From Oscillospiraceae bacterium (GTDB lineage: Bacteria > Bacillota > Clostridia > Oscillospirales > Ruminococcaceae), in assembly GCA_017435565.1 (NCBI GenBank), contig JAFSEU010000028.1, positions 1 to 64,000 on the forward strand: DNA of 64,000 nucleotides, in the 5' to 3' direction. A model generated the notes under the pieces. It was not told the origin of the DNA, did no database searches, and was given only the letters and a program-made list of their open reading frames with translations. Of this stretch, positions 52,840 to 62,896 are shown piece after piece (position 1 is the stretch's first letter; every line of letters starts with the position of its first letter). The position numbers were made by a program, and so were the translations under genes.

Positions 52840-54363
52840 TTAAAGCTGTGCAAGCTTTGCACACTGCTCTTTGATTGCGGGGTAAATCTCTGTATACAGT
52901 TTGTAATATTTTTCATATTCTATACTGTTTGTTTCTACAGGATTCTGCACCTTATCAGTTTTGATTATAGCAGAGCACGCCTGCGGCACGCTATCATAAA
53001 CCTTAGCGCCGACGCTTGCAAGAATTGCAACGCCCAGTGCGGGGCCTTCCTTAGAAGCAACAGTCTTTACAGGGCAGTTATAAAGATCGGCAAGCATCTG
53101 TCTCCACAACGGTGATGCTCCGCCGCCGCCGCAAGCCATCATATCGCTGATATCAATATTCATTTGGCGGCATACTTCAAGACAATCACGAAGAGAATAA
53201 GCAACGCCTTCCATAACAGCACGCAGCATATCACGCTTTGTATGCATTGCCGAAAGTCCGAAGAACATACCTCTTGCGTTGGGGTCAAGGTGGGGTGTGC
53301 GCTCGCCCATAAGATAGGGGAGGTAGAGCAGACGGTTTGCGCCTATCGGCACATTTTCAGCCTGCTTATCCATAAGATAATATTCATCAACGCCCATATA
53401 TTTTGCGGTTTCCTTTTCGGCGTTGCAGAAATTATCTCTGAACCATTTCAAAGAAAGTCCTGCGCCCTGAGTAACGCCCATAACGTGCCAGCAATTCGGC
53501 ACTGCACAGCAGAAGGTGTGAACTCTGCCCTTTAAATCGATTGTAATATCCGATGTGTGAGCAAAAACAACACCGCTTGTGCCGATTGTGGTGAAAGCCT
53601 TGCCGTTTTCTACAACGCCCGTGCCGACAGCCGCCGCAGCATTATCGCCTGCGCCGCCCACAACTATTGTGCCCTTTTCAAGTCCGCAAAGCTGCGCCGC
53701 CTTTTCGGTAAGCTGACCTGTAACTTCGGGCGATTCATAAACCTTGCCAAGCATTGATTTATCGATATCGAGCTTTGAAAGCACCTCATCAGACCAGCAT
53801 CTGTTGGGAATATCGAGCAGCTGCATACCCGAAGCATCGGAAACTTCGGTTGCAATTTCGCCGGTAAGCATAAATCTTACATAATCCTTAGGCAAAAGTA
53901 TATAGCGGCATTTTGCATAATTTTCGGGTTCGTTATTTCTCACCCAGAGTATTTTTGAAGCCGTAAAGCCTGTAAGTGCAGGATTTGCGGTGATTTCAAT
54001 AAGTCGCTGCGCTCCGACTTTTTCGGTAATTTCATCACATTCTGCGGCGGTTCTCTGGTCGCACCAGATGATTGACGGACGGATAACGTTATAATCCTTA
54101 TCGAGCATAACAAGACCGTGCATCTGTCCCGAAAGGCCGATGCCCTTTACCTGCGTTTTATCAACGCCGCTTTTTGCCATAACGGCACGCATGGTTTCAA
54201 TGCTTGCGTTGTACCAGTCGGCAGGATTCTGCTCGGCATAGCCGTTTTTGGGCTGATACATGGGATATTCAACCGTAGCAGATGCAATTACATTGCCGAT
54301 TTCATCAAAAAGCACGGTTTTTGTGCCGCTTGTGCCTATATCTACGCCTATTAAATAAGCCAT
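52840..54363 (-). CDS. xylB: Xylulokinase
   Basis: A 507-residue FGGY kinase that phosphorylates D-xylulose. The N-terminal ATPase motif is GVDIGTSGTKTVLFDE; GLSGQMHGLVMLD, the catalytic-region ICDQRTAAE-like sequence (IIWCDQRTAAE), TTIGTSGVVF and GGGGASPLWRQMLAD follow in the expected order. It acts after xylA to feed xylulose-5-phosphate to the pentose phosphate pathway. AAGGAG precedes the ATG. A hairpin lies between xylA and this gene. Confidence 0.97.
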   Translation of the reverse strand: MAYLIGVDIGTSGTKTVLFDEIGNVIASATVEYPMYQPKNGYAEQNPADWYNASIETMRAVMAKSGVDKTQVKGIGLSGQMHGLVMLDKDYNVIRPSIIWCDQRTAAECDEITEKVGAQRLIEITANPALTGFTASKILWVRNNEPENYAKCRYILLPKDYVRFMLTGEIATEVSDASGMQLLDIPNRCWSDEVLSKLDIDKSMLGKVYESPEVTGQLTEKAAQLCGLEKGTIVVGGAGDNAAAAVGTGVVENGKAFTTIGTSGVVFAHTSDITIDLKGRVHTFCCAVPNCWHVMGVTQGAGLSLKWFRDNFCNAEKETAKYMGVDEYYLMDKQAENVPIGANRLLYLPYLMGERTPHLDPNARGMFFGLSAMHTKRDMLRAVMEGVAYSLRDCLEVCRQMNIDISDMMACGGGGASPLWRQMLADLYNCPVKTVASKEGPALGVAILASVGAKVYDSVPQACSAIIKTDKVQNPVETNSIEYEKYYKLYTEIYPAIKEQCAKLAQL

Positions 54364-54400
54364 AACAGTTTTACTCCTTATTATTTATATTAAAGCAAAA

Positions 54401-54439
54401 CGGCGAAGCCTTGCCAGAATTTATAACAAAGCTTCGCCG
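54401..54439 (-). promoter_or_regulatory. Intercistronic hairpin between xylA and xylB
   Basis: CGGCGAAGC (54401-54409) pairs perfectly with GCTTCGCCG (54431-54439); on the minus strand TTTTGCTTTA follows. It may be a partial terminator or stabilise the xylA mRNA, lowering xylB output. Confidence 0.7.
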
Positions 54440-54455
54440 CAAACATCAATAAAGA

Positions 54456-55781
54456 TTAAAGATTGAACATAATCTCGTTTACAATGCTTTCAAGACGTTC
54501 CTGTCTGCCGCTTGTAACAGATTCTGTAACATCGCCCTTTTCAAGTGCATATTTTTCAAGGTCTTCAATAGTTGCCTTGCCCGAAATAATATCAGCACCG
54601 ATGCCGCTTGTCCAGCTTGCATATCTTTCATCAACAAAAGCATCAAGTCTGCCGTCTGTAATCATCTTGTCAGCAATCTTAAGGCCAAGAGCAAATGCAT
54701 CCATACCTGCGATATAGGCAAGGAAGATATCCTCAGGTGTGAAAGAGCCTCTGCGTGTTTTAGCGTCAAAGTTCAGACCGCCGTTTGTAAAGCCGCCTGC
54801 CTTGAGAACTTCATACATACACATTGCTGTTTCATAAACATTTGTGGGGAACTGGTCTGTATCCCATCCGAGAAGAACATCACCCTGGTTTGCATCGATA
54901 GAGCCGAACACGCCGTTTTCACGGGCAACACGAAGCTCGTGCTGGAAGGTGTGCTGTGCAAGGGTTGCGTGGTTTGCTTCAATGTTCATCTTGATATCCT
55001 TATCAAGACCGTATTTACGAAGGAAGCCTACAACTGTTGCTGTATCAAAATCATACTGGTGCTTTGTGGGTTCCTTGGGCTTGGGTTCTATGTAGAAATC
55101 GCCTGTAAAGCCAATGCTTCTTGCGTAATCAATTGTCATACGAAGAAGTCTTGCAAGGTTGTCAAGCTCCAATCCCATATTTGTGTTGAGAAGTGTTTCA
55201 TAGCCTTCTCTTCCACCCCAGAATACATAGCCGTTACCGCCAAGCTTAACTGTAAGCTCCATAGCCTTCTTTATCTGGGCTGCAGCAAAAGCAAAAACAT
55301 CTGCGCTGGGGTTTGTGCCTGCGCCGTGCATATAACGGCGGTTGCCGAAGCAGTTTGCAGTACCCCACAAAAGCTTGATTTTAGGATATTTCTTCATAAG
55401 GTCAGCAATAAGATCTGTAATTTCGTCAAGTCTTGCGTTGCTTTCTGCCAAGGTTGCGCCTTCGGGAGCAATATCTCTGTCATGGAAGCAGAAATAGTCT
55501 ATCTGAAGCTTGTCCATAAGCTCGAACGCAGCTTCTGCCTTGTTTCGTGCAATCTGCATAGGGTCATCTGCTCCGTAATTCTTGCAGCCTGTATCGCCGC
55601 CGAACATATCTGTTCCTGCTGCGCACATTGTGTGCCAATAGCTCATTGCAAACTTGAGTTGCTCACGCATGGGCTTGCCTGCAACGATTTCATCGGGATT
55701 GTAGAACTTGAACGCAAAGGGATTGCGTGAGTCCTTACCTTCATACTGAATCTTGGGGATGTTGCTGAAAAATTCGCTCAT
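54456..55781 (-). CDS. xylA: Xylose isomerase
   Basis: A 441-residue class II xylose isomerase converting D-xylose to D-xylulose. Signature blocks are [29 protein letters not shown] (catalytic His), [34 protein letters not shown] and [19 protein letters not shown] (metal ligands). Length is normal for the clostridial form. It is first in the xylA-xylB-esterase cluster. A cre-like site lies in the promoter region (55824-55837). Confidence 0.98.
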   Translation of the reverse strand: MSEFFSNIPKIQYEGKDSRNPFAFKFYNPDEIVAGKPMREQLKFAMSYWHTMCAAGTDMFGGDTGCKNYGADDPMQIARNKAEAAFELMDKLQIDYFCFHDRDIAPEGATLAESNARLDEITDLIADLMKKYPKIKLLWGTANCFGNRRYMHGAGTNPSADVFAFAAAQIKKAMELTVKLGGNGYVFWGGREGYETLLNTNMGLELDNLARLLRMTIDYARSIGFTGDFYIEPKPKEPTKHQYDFDTATVVGFLRKYGLDKDIKMNIEANHATLAQHTFQHELRVARENGVFGSIDANQGDVLLGWDTDQFPTNVYETAMCMYEVLKAGGFTNGGLNFDAKTRRGSFTPEDIFLAYIAGMDAFALGLKIADKMITDGRLDAFVDERYASWTSGIGADIISGKATIEDLEKYALEKGDVTESVTSGRQERLESIVNEIMFNL

Positions 55782-55823
55782 TTGATTTTATTCCTTTCTG
55801 ATTATTATTTATTTTAATTTTAA

Positions 55824-55837
55824 TAAAAACGTTTTCA
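55824..55837. promoter_or_regulatory. cre-like (LacI-family type) operator upstream of xylA
   Basis: TAAAAACGTTTTCA; on the minus strand TGAAAACGTTTTTA, a good match to cre sites of CcpA and to LacI-family operators. A poor -35 (TTGCCG) and TAAAAT -10 flank it, so binding would block initiation or confer glucose repression of xylAB. Confidence 0.6.
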
Positions 55838-55861
55838 TTTTCGGCAAAGCGAAAGATTTTA

Positions 55862-56698
55862 TCATTCGCTTGCAGAACTTTTGCCGCTTGCTGCGGTGCT
55901 TGTACTGTCCTGTTCGTCCTCGGTACCGAATTCAAAAATCAAAAAGCTCCAGGGGAAGTTTGCATCAAGCTCGGTATCGAAAATTGCGCCTCTGTCCTTT
56001 TCGTCGGCAAGATAAAGCCTTTCGACTCCGTCTTCATCAATGACCCACTCGACATTTGCCTGCGAACCGGCTGTGTTTGTGTAGCAGATTTTTTCATAGC
56101 CTGTGGCTACAAATTCAAAATATTTATAGTTCTTGTCCTTGTCATTGGGCTCAATAAAAACCTGAGCCTTATTAGGAATTGTCGAGCTGATGGAATAAAC
56201 GTTTGCACGGTATTTGCCGGACTGCGAAACGACTGTGCGCTCAAGCTCTAAGTTTGCGCTTGTGTCAAAAATCGTCGTAAAGACGAAATATGCAAGTGTG
56301 GAAAGAATGTAGCACAAAAGGAAAATCGTCCCCCATACGGTCTTGGTGGATTCGCTCGCACCGCACGCAAAGAACATAAAAATCACAACAACGGCAAAGG
56401 GAATCACAAGAAACCATTCACCGAAATTGAACAAAAAGACGGGCAGCAGCAGCGGCACCATTATGATTGACAAAAGCCTTGTCCACAGCTGCTTTCTTGT
56501 ATAGAGCATCAGAGCCACAAAAAACAGCGAAACGCCGGCAAAAAGCCAAACAAAAAGCTTTTTCTGGGTGACGTGGATGTCATAAAAAACTGACATATAA
56601 GCGAAAAAGACAAGTATTGCGGTGTAGCCCGTGCAAAGCAGCGACACAACACGCTTGGTCCATATATTATTGAAAAAGCCTTTGATTCTTTCCGCCAT
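55862..56698 (-). CDS. Membrane protein of unknown function
   Basis: A 278-residue protein with five predicted membrane helices in the first half (about 17-37, 46-66, 70-90, 92-112, 120-142), then an extracytoplasmic or cytoplasmic beta-rich part (about 150-265) with RANVYSISSTIPNKAQVFIE, and an acidic Ser-rich tail. I do not recognise the family. ATG at 56698 is preceded by GAGGTGG. It follows the BofA-like gene by 76 bp and precedes xylA by 80 bp. Confidence 0.7.
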   Translation of the reverse strand: MAERIKGFFNNIWTKRVVSLLCTGYTAILVFFAYMSVFYDIHVTQKKLFVWLFAGVSLFFVALMLYTRKQLWTRLLSIIMVPLLLPVFLFNFGEWFLVIPFAVVVIFMFFACGASESTKTVWGTIFLLCYILSTLAYFVFTTIFDTSANLELERTVVSQSGKYRANVYSISSTIPNKAQVFIEPNDKDKNYKYFEFVATGYEKICYTNTAGSQANVEWVIDEDGVERLYLADEKDRGAIFDTELDANFPWSFLIFEFGTEDEQDSTSTAASGKSSASE

Positions 56699-56774
56699 TT
56701 TTATCCACCTCGGTATTCCCATATTGTTACAGTTTTCATTATAACATCATCCTTAATATTTTGCAAGCATATTT

Positions 56775-57044
56775 TCACAATTTTTGAACAAGCCCGACAA
56801 GTGCGGCAAAAATTGCGCCGGGTATGCCGAATACTGTCGAAAAGCTGAGTGAAAACACATTCAATGAGCAGTCTATGTAAACATATTCTCCGAAAGAGCA
56901 GCACAAAACAAGCACTGCAACCCCTAAGCCGGAATTGCAGAGCAGCTTTTTCAGCCAATGCCGCTGTCGCACAGCATGAAGCATTACAATCACGGCACAT
57001 CCCGCAAACACAGCCGCACACACCGTCTGTATATCCGTTTTCAA
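56775..57044 (-). CDS. bofA: BofA-like (SigmaK-processing inhibitor family) protein
   Basis: An 89-residue membrane protein with an N-terminal helix, NSGLGVAVLVLCC in the middle and the C-terminal FGIPGAIFAALVGL, which is the pattern of BofA proteins. In Bacillus, BofA holds the SpoIVFB protease inactive in the mother cell. Its presence suggests a spore-forming ancestor, though lone BofA genes exist in non-spore-formers. The start is TTG at 57044, with AGAGG close upstream, so it is somewhat uncertain. Confidence 0.7.
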   Translation of the reverse strand: MKTDIQTVCAAVFAGCAVIVMLHAVRQRHWLKKLLCNSGLGVAVLVLCCSFGEYVYIDCSLNVFSLSFSTVFGIPGAIFAALVGLVQKL

Positions 57045-57184
57045 TTCTCCTCTCTGTTATGATTTTAACCATTCTTAATGAGAATATGGATTTTTCGGTG
57101 CGTTTATGCAATACATACGATAATTTGCACTATTTAATAGCAAATAATGCAATCAATACGCTTTATTTTTGTTAAAAAAAACAG

Positions 57185-57213
57185 TTGAATCTATGCTTTA
57201 AATGGTGTATAAT
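57185..57213 (+). promoter_or_regulatory. Promoter of the glycogen phosphorylase gene
   Basis: TTGAAT (57185-57190), 17-bp spacer, TATAAT (57208-57213). The leader of about 70 nt contains GTGCAC twice in inverted order and a small AGGC/GCCT hairpin. Confidence 0.75.
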
Positions 57214-57288
57214 ATTATTTGTTTTGTGCACAAAAAGGCATTTGCCTGTGTTCAAGTGCACGTTTTAAATTAGAAAGGGTTCGATTTT

Positions 57289-59688
57289 ATGGCTGATAAA
57301 AAAACTAAAACACAAAACGCCCAGCTCAAGGAAGCGCTTGTAAACACTCTTCAGAACGATTACAACGTAACCCCCCACGAAGCGTCCGATTTTCAGGTAT
57401 ACCGCGCACTTTCGAGCGTTGTTGTATCAATGCTCAAGGCAAAGCGTGCAAGATTTGTCAACAATGCAAATTCTTTGGGAAGAAAGCAGATTTACTATCT
57501 TTCGATGGAATTTCTTATGGGTCGTTCGCTCAAGGCTTCGCTTTCAAACTTAGGGCTTACCGAAGGCGCTGCCGAAGTGCTCAGCGAATATGACATCAAG
57601 CTCGATAAGATTTATGAATGTGAGCCCGACGCAGGTCTTGGAAACGGCGGTCTGGGAAGACTTGCCGCCTGCTATCTCGACGGTCTTGCAACCTGTGCAT
57701 ATCCCGCAATGGGCTATTCGATTTGCTATGAATACGGCATTTTCCAGCAGAAGATTGACGAGGGCTGGCAGACAGAGCTGCCCGACAACTGGCTTCCCGG
57801 CGGCAACTGCTGGCTTGATCCGAGACCCGAAATGGCCATTGAGGTTCATTTTGAGGGCGAGCTGCAGGAATACTGGGACCACCAGTACCACCACATTTCC
57901 CATGTAAATACCAAGCCCGTACTTGCTATTCCCTACGACCTCTACGTTTCGGGATATGACAGCGAGGGCGTTTCCGTATTAAGACTGTGGGCAGCCAAGG
58001 CTCCCGCTTTTGATATGGCAATGTTCAACCAGGGTCAGTATGACAAGGCTCTCGGTCAGAATAGCATTGCTCAGGCAATTTCAAAGGTTCTTTATCCCAA
58101 CGACAACCACCACGAGGGCAAGTCGCTGCGTCTGCGTCAGCAGTATTTTATGTGTGCAGCGAGTGTCGGTGATATCGTAAACAATCATATGAATGTTTAT
58201 GGCACTCTCGACAACCTTCCCGACAAGGTTGCAATCCACATCAACGACACACACCCGACCCTTGCAATCCCCGAATTGATGCGAATTCTTCTCGACGACT
58301 GCGGATACAACTGGGACAAGGCTTGGGATATCGTTACAAGAACATTTGCTTACACGAACCACACAGTTCTTGCCGAAGCGCTCGAAAAATGGGACCTTAA
58401 CCTTGTGAAGAACGTTATCCCCAGAATTTTCAATATCATTGTTGAAATCAACAATCGTTACTGCGCTGCATTGTTTGAAAAGTTCCAGAACAGCGAAAAG
58501 GTAACCTCCATGTCCATCATTCAGAATAATATGATTCACATGGCAAACCTCTGCGTTGCCGCTTCACACCATGTAAACGGCGTTTCCAAGCTTCACTCCG
58601 ACATCATCAAGGAAGAAGTTTTCACAAATGAATATGAAGATACGCCCGAAAAATTCTGCAACGTTACCAACGGTATCGCATACAGAAGATGGCTTCTGCA
58701 GTCAAACCCTGCGCTGACTAAGCTTCTTGAAGAAAAAATCGGCAAGGGCTTTAAAAAGGACGCTGCCGAGCTTTCAAAGCTTGCAAAATTTGCAGACGAC
58801 AAGGAAACACTTGACAGAATCTGTGAAATCAAAAAGGAAAACAAGGAGCGCTTTGCTAAATACGTCAAGAAACACAGCAACGTTGTTCTCAATACGGACA
58901 GCATTTTCGACGTTCAGGTAAAGAGACTTCACGAATACAAGCGTCAGCACCTCAACGCTATGAACATCATTGCGGATTATTTCTATCTGCTTGACAACCC
59001 CGATGCTGATTTTGTTCCCAAGACATATATCTTTGCGGCTAAGGCTGCTCCCGGATATTACCTTGCAAAGCAGATTATCAAAATGATCTGGGCTATCGGC
59101 GAAGAAATCAAGAAGAATCCGAAAATTGCCGAAAAGCTCTGTGTATATTTCCTTGAGGATTATAAGGTTACACTTTCCGAGCTTTTGATGCCCGCGAGTG
59201 ACATCTCCGAACAGATTTCTCTTGCAGGAAAAGAGGCAAGCGGTACGGGTAATATGAAGCTGATGCTCAACGGTGCGGTAACTCTGGGCACAATGGACGG
59301 CGCAAACGTTGAAATTCACGACGCCGTCGGCAAGGAAAACATCATCATCTTCGGTATGTCCAAGGATGAGGTTCTTGCACGTCAGCCCCACTACAACCCC
59401 AATGACATTTACAACTCCAACGAGCTTGTGAGAAGAATTATCGACAAGATGTACGAGGGCATCAACGGCCACACCTTCAAGGATGTTGCCGATTCTCTCA
59501 AGAATTCCGACCCCTATATGGTTCTTGCCGATTTCGATTCCTACCGTGCAGCATCACTTAAAGCAAGCGAGCTTTATCGTGATAAATACGCATGGGCTAA
59601 GATGTCGCTTATGAACACAGCAATGTCAGGCGTTTTCTCGGCAGACCGTGCTGTTGAAGAATATGCAAAAAACATCTGGAAGCTCTGA
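57289..59688 (+). CDS. glgP: Glycogen/starch phosphorylase
   Basis: A 799-residue GT35 phosphorylase that releases glucose-1-phosphate from alpha-1,4-glucans. Expected blocks are present: YYLSMEFLMGRSL, LGNGGLGRLAACYLDGLA-like sequence, NDTHPTLAIPELMR, VKRLHEYKRQHLN and the PLP-lysine region EASGTGNMKLMLNG. Length is typical. It is followed after 70 bp by a GH13 amylase gene, forming an alpha-glucan breakdown pair. A short hairpin lies between the two. Confidence 0.98.
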   Translation: MADKKTKTQNAQLKEALVNTLQNDYNVTPHEASDFQVYRALSSVVVSMLKAKRARFVNNANSLGRKQIYYLSMEFLMGRSLKASLSNLGLTEGAAEVLSEYDIKLDKIYECEPDAGLGNGGLGRLAACYLDGLATCAYPAMGYSICYEYGIFQQKIDEGWQTELPDNWLPGGNCWLDPRPEMAIEVHFEGELQEYWDHQYHHISHVNTKPVLAIPYDLYVSGYDSEGVSVLRLWAAKAPAFDMAMFNQGQYDKALGQNSIAQAISKVLYPNDNHHEGKSLRLRQQYFMCAASVGDIVNNHMNVYGTLDNLPDKVAIHINDTHPTLAIPELMRILLDDCGYNWDKAWDIVTRTFAYTNHTVLAEALEKWDLNLVKNVIPRIFNIIVEINNRYCAALFEKFQNSEKVTSMSIIQNNMIHMANLCVAASHHVNGVSKLHSDIIKEEVFTNEYEDTPEKFCNVTNGIAYRRWLLQSNPALTKLLEEKIGKGFKKDAAELSKLAKFADDKETLDRICEIKKENKERFAKYVKKHSNVVLNTDSIFDVQVKRLHEYKRQHLNAMNIIADYFYLLDNPDADFVPKTYIFAAKAAPGYYLAKQIIKMIWAIGEEIKKNPKIAEKLCVYFLEDYKVTLSELLMPASDISEQISLAGKEASGTGNMKLMLNGAVTLGTMDGANVEIHDAVGKENIIIFGMSKDEVLARQPHYNPNDIYNSNELVRRIIDKMYEGINGHTFKDVADSLKNSDPYMVLADFDSYRAASLKASELYRDKYAWAKMSLMNTAMSGVFSADRAVEEYAKNIWKL

Positions 59689-59702
59689 TAAACACAAAAA
59701 AC

Positions 59703-59732
59703 AAAAGGCATTGATTCTTTTCAATGCCTTTT
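59703..59732 (+). promoter_or_regulatory. Hairpin between glgP and the amylase gene
   Basis: AAAAGGCATTGA (59703-59714) pairs with TCAATGCCTTTT (59721-59732). The T-run is short, so it may only partly terminate and set the ratio between the two genes. Confidence 0.6.
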
Positions 59733-59758
59733 AAACTATATAAAAAAGGATTTTGAAA

Positions 59759-61624
59759 ATGAAGATTTTCGACAGTTGGGATAAAAGCTACAAAGCCCCT
59801 TTCGGTGCACTTAAAACCAATCAGGAATGCAAATTTACATTAAGACTCGAAAAGAGCATTGCCCACGACGGCGCACCTGTTATGATAATTTTCAAAGCAG
59901 GCTTTAAAGAGCGTTTTCTGATCATGTCCAATGTGACGGACGAGGGCGACTGCCTTGCATATTCGTGCACATATTCCGAGGCGCTTGCAGGTATTTATTA
60001 CTATTATTTCTCATATATGCAAAACGGCGAGCGCAAGTTTATCAAAAAAACCTCGGCAAGCGCAGGCGAAATCAGCGACGGCGGCGGCCTTTTTCAGCTG
60101 ACAATTTATGACGAAAACTATAAAACACCCGACTTTTTAAAGGGCGGCGTTATTTATCAGATTTTTCCCGACAGATTCTGCAAATCGAATGAACCCCACG
60201 AAAACGTTCCTTCTGACAGGATTTTACGTGAATGGGGCGAGGTTCCCTATTTTGCGCCCGATGAAAACGGCCATGTGTGGAATAACGATTATTTCGGCGG
60301 AGATTTGAAGGGAATCGAACAAAAGCTGCCGTATTTAAAAGAGCTGGGCGTCAGCTGCATTTATCTCAACCCGATTTTTGAGGCCCACGAAAACCACCGT
60401 TACAATACAGCGAATTACCGCAATGTTGACCCGCTTCTTGGTACCAATGAGGATTTTTCGCAGCTTTGCAAATCAGCCGCCGAGTACGATATCAGCATTA
60501 TTCTTGACGGAGTCTTCTCACACACAGGTGCAGACAGCATCTACTTCAACAAATTCGGAAGATACGGCGATATGGGAGCTTATAAATCCCAGAACAGCGA
60601 GTTTTATCCGTGGTATACCTTCTATGAATACCCCGACAAATACGAGGCGTGGTGGGGAATCGACACTTTACCGAATGTAAAAGAGAATAACGAAAAATAC
60701 ACAGAGTATATTTGCGGTGACGGCGGAGTTCTTCAATACTGGCTCTCAATGGGTGCAAGCGGCTGGCGTCTTGACGTTGCCGACGAATTGCCCGATGAGT
60801 TTCTTGACAACCTGCGCAGAAGCGTAAAGTCCTTTGATGAAAATAAAGTCGTCATCGGCGAGGTGTGGGAGGACGCTTCCAATAAGGAAAGCTACGGCGC
60901 AAAGCGAAGATATCTGCTTGGCTCCCAGCTTGACTCTGTAATGAACTATCCGTTCAGAAACGCCATTCTTGATTACGCTTTGGGCGGAAACGGCGAAAAC
61001 TTCAAAAACAGCATTCTCACTATTCTTGAAAACTACCCGAAGCCCGCTGCAAACGTTCTGATGAATTTTATTTCAACGCACGACGTCGAAAGAGCGATAA
61101 ACGTTCTCGGCGGCGAGCCGATTTATGACAAATCCAAGGAATGGCAGTCACAGTACCGTCTTTCCGACGAAGAGTATAAAACCGGCAAGTCAAGACTGAA
61201 AACCGCAATGGCGCTGCAGTTCTTCCTGCCCGGCGTGCCGAGCATTTATTACGGCGATGAAGCAGGTATGCAGGGGTGTAAGGACCCGTTCAACCGTATG
61301 TGCTTCCCTTGGGGAAATGAAGACTGCGAGCTTGTTGAATATGTAAAAACGCTTTCCGATATCCGCAGAAAGTCAAAGATATTCCGAAGCGGCGATATGA
61401 GGTTCATAAAAACCGACGGTGATATGCTGATTTTTGCCAGAGAAAACAAGGCAAAGAAAAAATCCGCCGTGATTTTTATTAACAGAAGCGGCGAAAATCG
61501 CTCCGAGGATATTTCCGATATTATTAAGGGATGTAAAAAACTCAAGGTATTATACGGAGAGTTATCCGAAAATATGCTTGAAATCGACGCAAACAGCTTT
61601 GCTGTAATCAGAATCGATAACTAA
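59759..61624 (+). CDS. GH13 amylase, neopullulanase/cyclomaltodextrinase-like
   Basis: A 621-residue intracellular alpha-amylase family enzyme (no signal peptide). A small N-terminal beta domain (about 1-115) precedes the barrel (about 130-530) with YQIFPDRF, the nucleophile in GWRLDVADELP, the acid/base Glu in VIGEVWEDA and the third Asp in FISTHDVERAI; a C-terminal beta domain ends the protein. Neopullulanase-type enzymes act on maltodextrins, pullulan or cyclodextrins, supplying short chains to glgP. ATG at 59759 is chosen over the upstream TTG because AGGA lies eight bases before it. Confidence 0.92.
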   Translation: MKIFDSWDKSYKAPFGALKTNQECKFTLRLEKSIAHDGAPVMIIFKAGFKERFLIMSNVTDEGDCLAYSCTYSEALAGIYYYYFSYMQNGERKFIKKTSASAGEISDGGGLFQLTIYDENYKTPDFLKGGVIYQIFPDRFCKSNEPHENVPSDRILREWGEVPYFAPDENGHVWNNDYFGGDLKGIEQKLPYLKELGVSCIYLNPIFEAHENHRYNTANYRNVDPLLGTNEDFSQLCKSAAEYDISIILDGVFSHTGADSIYFNKFGRYGDMGAYKSQNSEFYPWYTFYEYPDKYEAWWGIDTLPNVKENNEKYTEYICGDGGVLQYWLSMGASGWRLDVADELPDEFLDNLRRSVKSFDENKVVIGEVWEDASNKESYGAKRRYLLGSQLDSVMNYPFRNAILDYALGGNGENFKNSILTILENYPKPAANVLMNFISTHDVERAINVLGGEPIYDKSKEWQSQYRLSDEEYKTGKSRLKTAMALQFFLPGVPSIYYGDEAGMQGCKDPFNRMCFPWGNEDCELVEYVKTLSDIRRKSKIFRSGDMRFIKTDGDMLIFARENKAKKKSAVIFINRSGENRSEDISDIIKGCKKLKVLYGELSENMLEIDANSFAVIRIDN

Positions 61625-61627
61625 AAT

Positions 61628-61660
61628 AAAGTACCGAACCTTTTTAAGATTCGGTACTTT
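61628..61660. terminator. Bidirectional terminator
   Basis: AAAGTACCGAA (61628-61638) pairs with TTCGGTACTTT (61650-61660), serving the amylase gene and the convergent MFS gene. Confidence 0.85.
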
Positions 61661-61683
61661 TTCGTTTATTTAAAACTATGTAA

Positions 61684-62874
61684 TCATTCAGATTTTGCAG
61701 TTTCTTTTTTAAATTTTGCCGTGCGCTTTTTGAGTGCGGCTGTATAATACAGCATCAGAACAAAGAAAACGCAGATAAAAACAGGGAACAGCCACAAGCC
61801 GACATATTCCGCAAAGATTCCGAAAACAAACGGCGAAACAAGAATGCCGACATACGCCCCCGCAAGCTGAACGCCCATTACCGACTGCGATATGTCGGCA
61901 CCGAAATTTTCGGGCGTAAGGTACATCATATTTGGGTATATCGTTCCGTTGCCCGTACCCACCAGAAACAGTCCGACAGTTGAGACAGACGGATTTTTTC
62001 CGACAAAGAGCAAAACAACAGCCGCCAGAGTTACGATTTGTCCTGCGGCAATAATCTGACGGGGAGCAAGCCTGTTTGAAACCACACCCGACAAAAACCT
62101 TCCGAGGGTGATTCCCACATAATAGAAGGTGACGGATTTTGCGGCATTTTCGGGATTAAGCCCCCTTGCGCCGACAAGGAAGGTGCTGCCCCATACTCCG
62201 CAGAGAAACTCAATTGAGCACGATGCCAGAAAAACCATTGCCGCCGCGCGGATATCAGAGCGCCTGACAAGCGTGAAAAAAGGCACCGTAACCTGAGGCT
62301 CTTCATCATACTGCGTTGCCGAATGCTTTACCTTTTTCCACAAGGGCAGGGTAAAAATAACTATTGCGGCAATCACCAGCTGAATATAAAACGCACTGCG
62401 GTACCCCTTATGCCAATCAGAATTATCAGCAAGTGCCATTGACATAAGGTAGGGGCTCATTGACACTCCCACGCCGTAAAAGCAATGCAGAAAGCTCATA
62501 TGTGTAGCTTTATAATGCAGAGCAACATAGTTATTCAATCCCGAGTCGATAGCGCCTGCACCCGCGCCCAGAGGAATTGAGAAAAGACACAGCCACAGAA
62601 AATTTTCCGAAACGCTGAAGCCAAAAAGCGCAATCGCCGTCAAGGCAGTTGAAAAGGCTGCAACAACCGCCGTGCCGTAGCGGTTGATAAGCCTTGCGGA
62701 AACCACGCTGGATATCATTGTGCAGACAGATATCAGCACGGACAAAAAGTTTGCAAACGACACAGGAAGATTGAATTCGACGTAAATCGCAGGCCATGCC
62801 GCGCCGAGAAGCGAATCGGGTATTCCTAAGCTTATAAATGCGATATATATAACAATAAGAAGAAGGGTCGCCAT
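61684..62874 (-). CDS. MFS transporter, sugar-permease (FucP/YfkF-like) type
   Basis: A 396-residue protein with 12 predicted membrane segments and major-facilitator features, including LINRYGTAVV after helix 2 and an acidic residue pair in GAGAIDSGLNNYVA. The overall pattern resembles the fucose/sugar symporter branch of the superfamily. The substrate is unknown. It starts 22 bp after the murC stop on the same strand with only a weak ribosome site, so it may be co-transcribed with murC. Confidence 0.85.
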   Translation of the reverse strand: MATLLLIVIYIAFISLGIPDSLLGAAWPAIYVEFNLPVSFANFLSVLISVCTMISSVVSARLINRYGTAVVAAFSTALTAIALFGFSVSENFLWLCLFSIPLGAGAGAIDSGLNNYVALHYKATHMSFLHCFYGVGVSMSPYLMSMALADNSDWHKGYRSAFYIQLVIAAIVIFTLPLWKKVKHSATQYDEEPQVTVPFFTLVRRSDIRAAAMVFLASCSIEFLCGVWGSTFLVGARGLNPENAAKSVTFYYVGITLGRFLSGVVSNRLAPRQIIAAGQIVTLAAVVLLFVGKNPSVSTVGLFLVGTGNGTIYPNMMYLTPENFGADISQSVMGVQLAGAYVGILVSPFVFGIFAEYVGLWLFPVFICVFFVLMLYYTAALKKRTAKFKKETAKSE

Positions 62875-62896
62875 AAAATCTCGCTTTCAAAAAACA

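Noticed and set aside
54939-55730. 263-codon plus-strand frame
   Set aside because: Antisense to xylA, which is certain.
56701-57111. 136-codon minus-strand frame overlapping the BofA-like gene
   Set aside because: Different frame from the BofA-like protein, Cys/Arg-rich and without family resemblance; the BofA pattern in the other frame is better.
58774-59472. 232-codon minus-strand frame
   Set aside because: Antisense to the glycogen phosphorylase gene.
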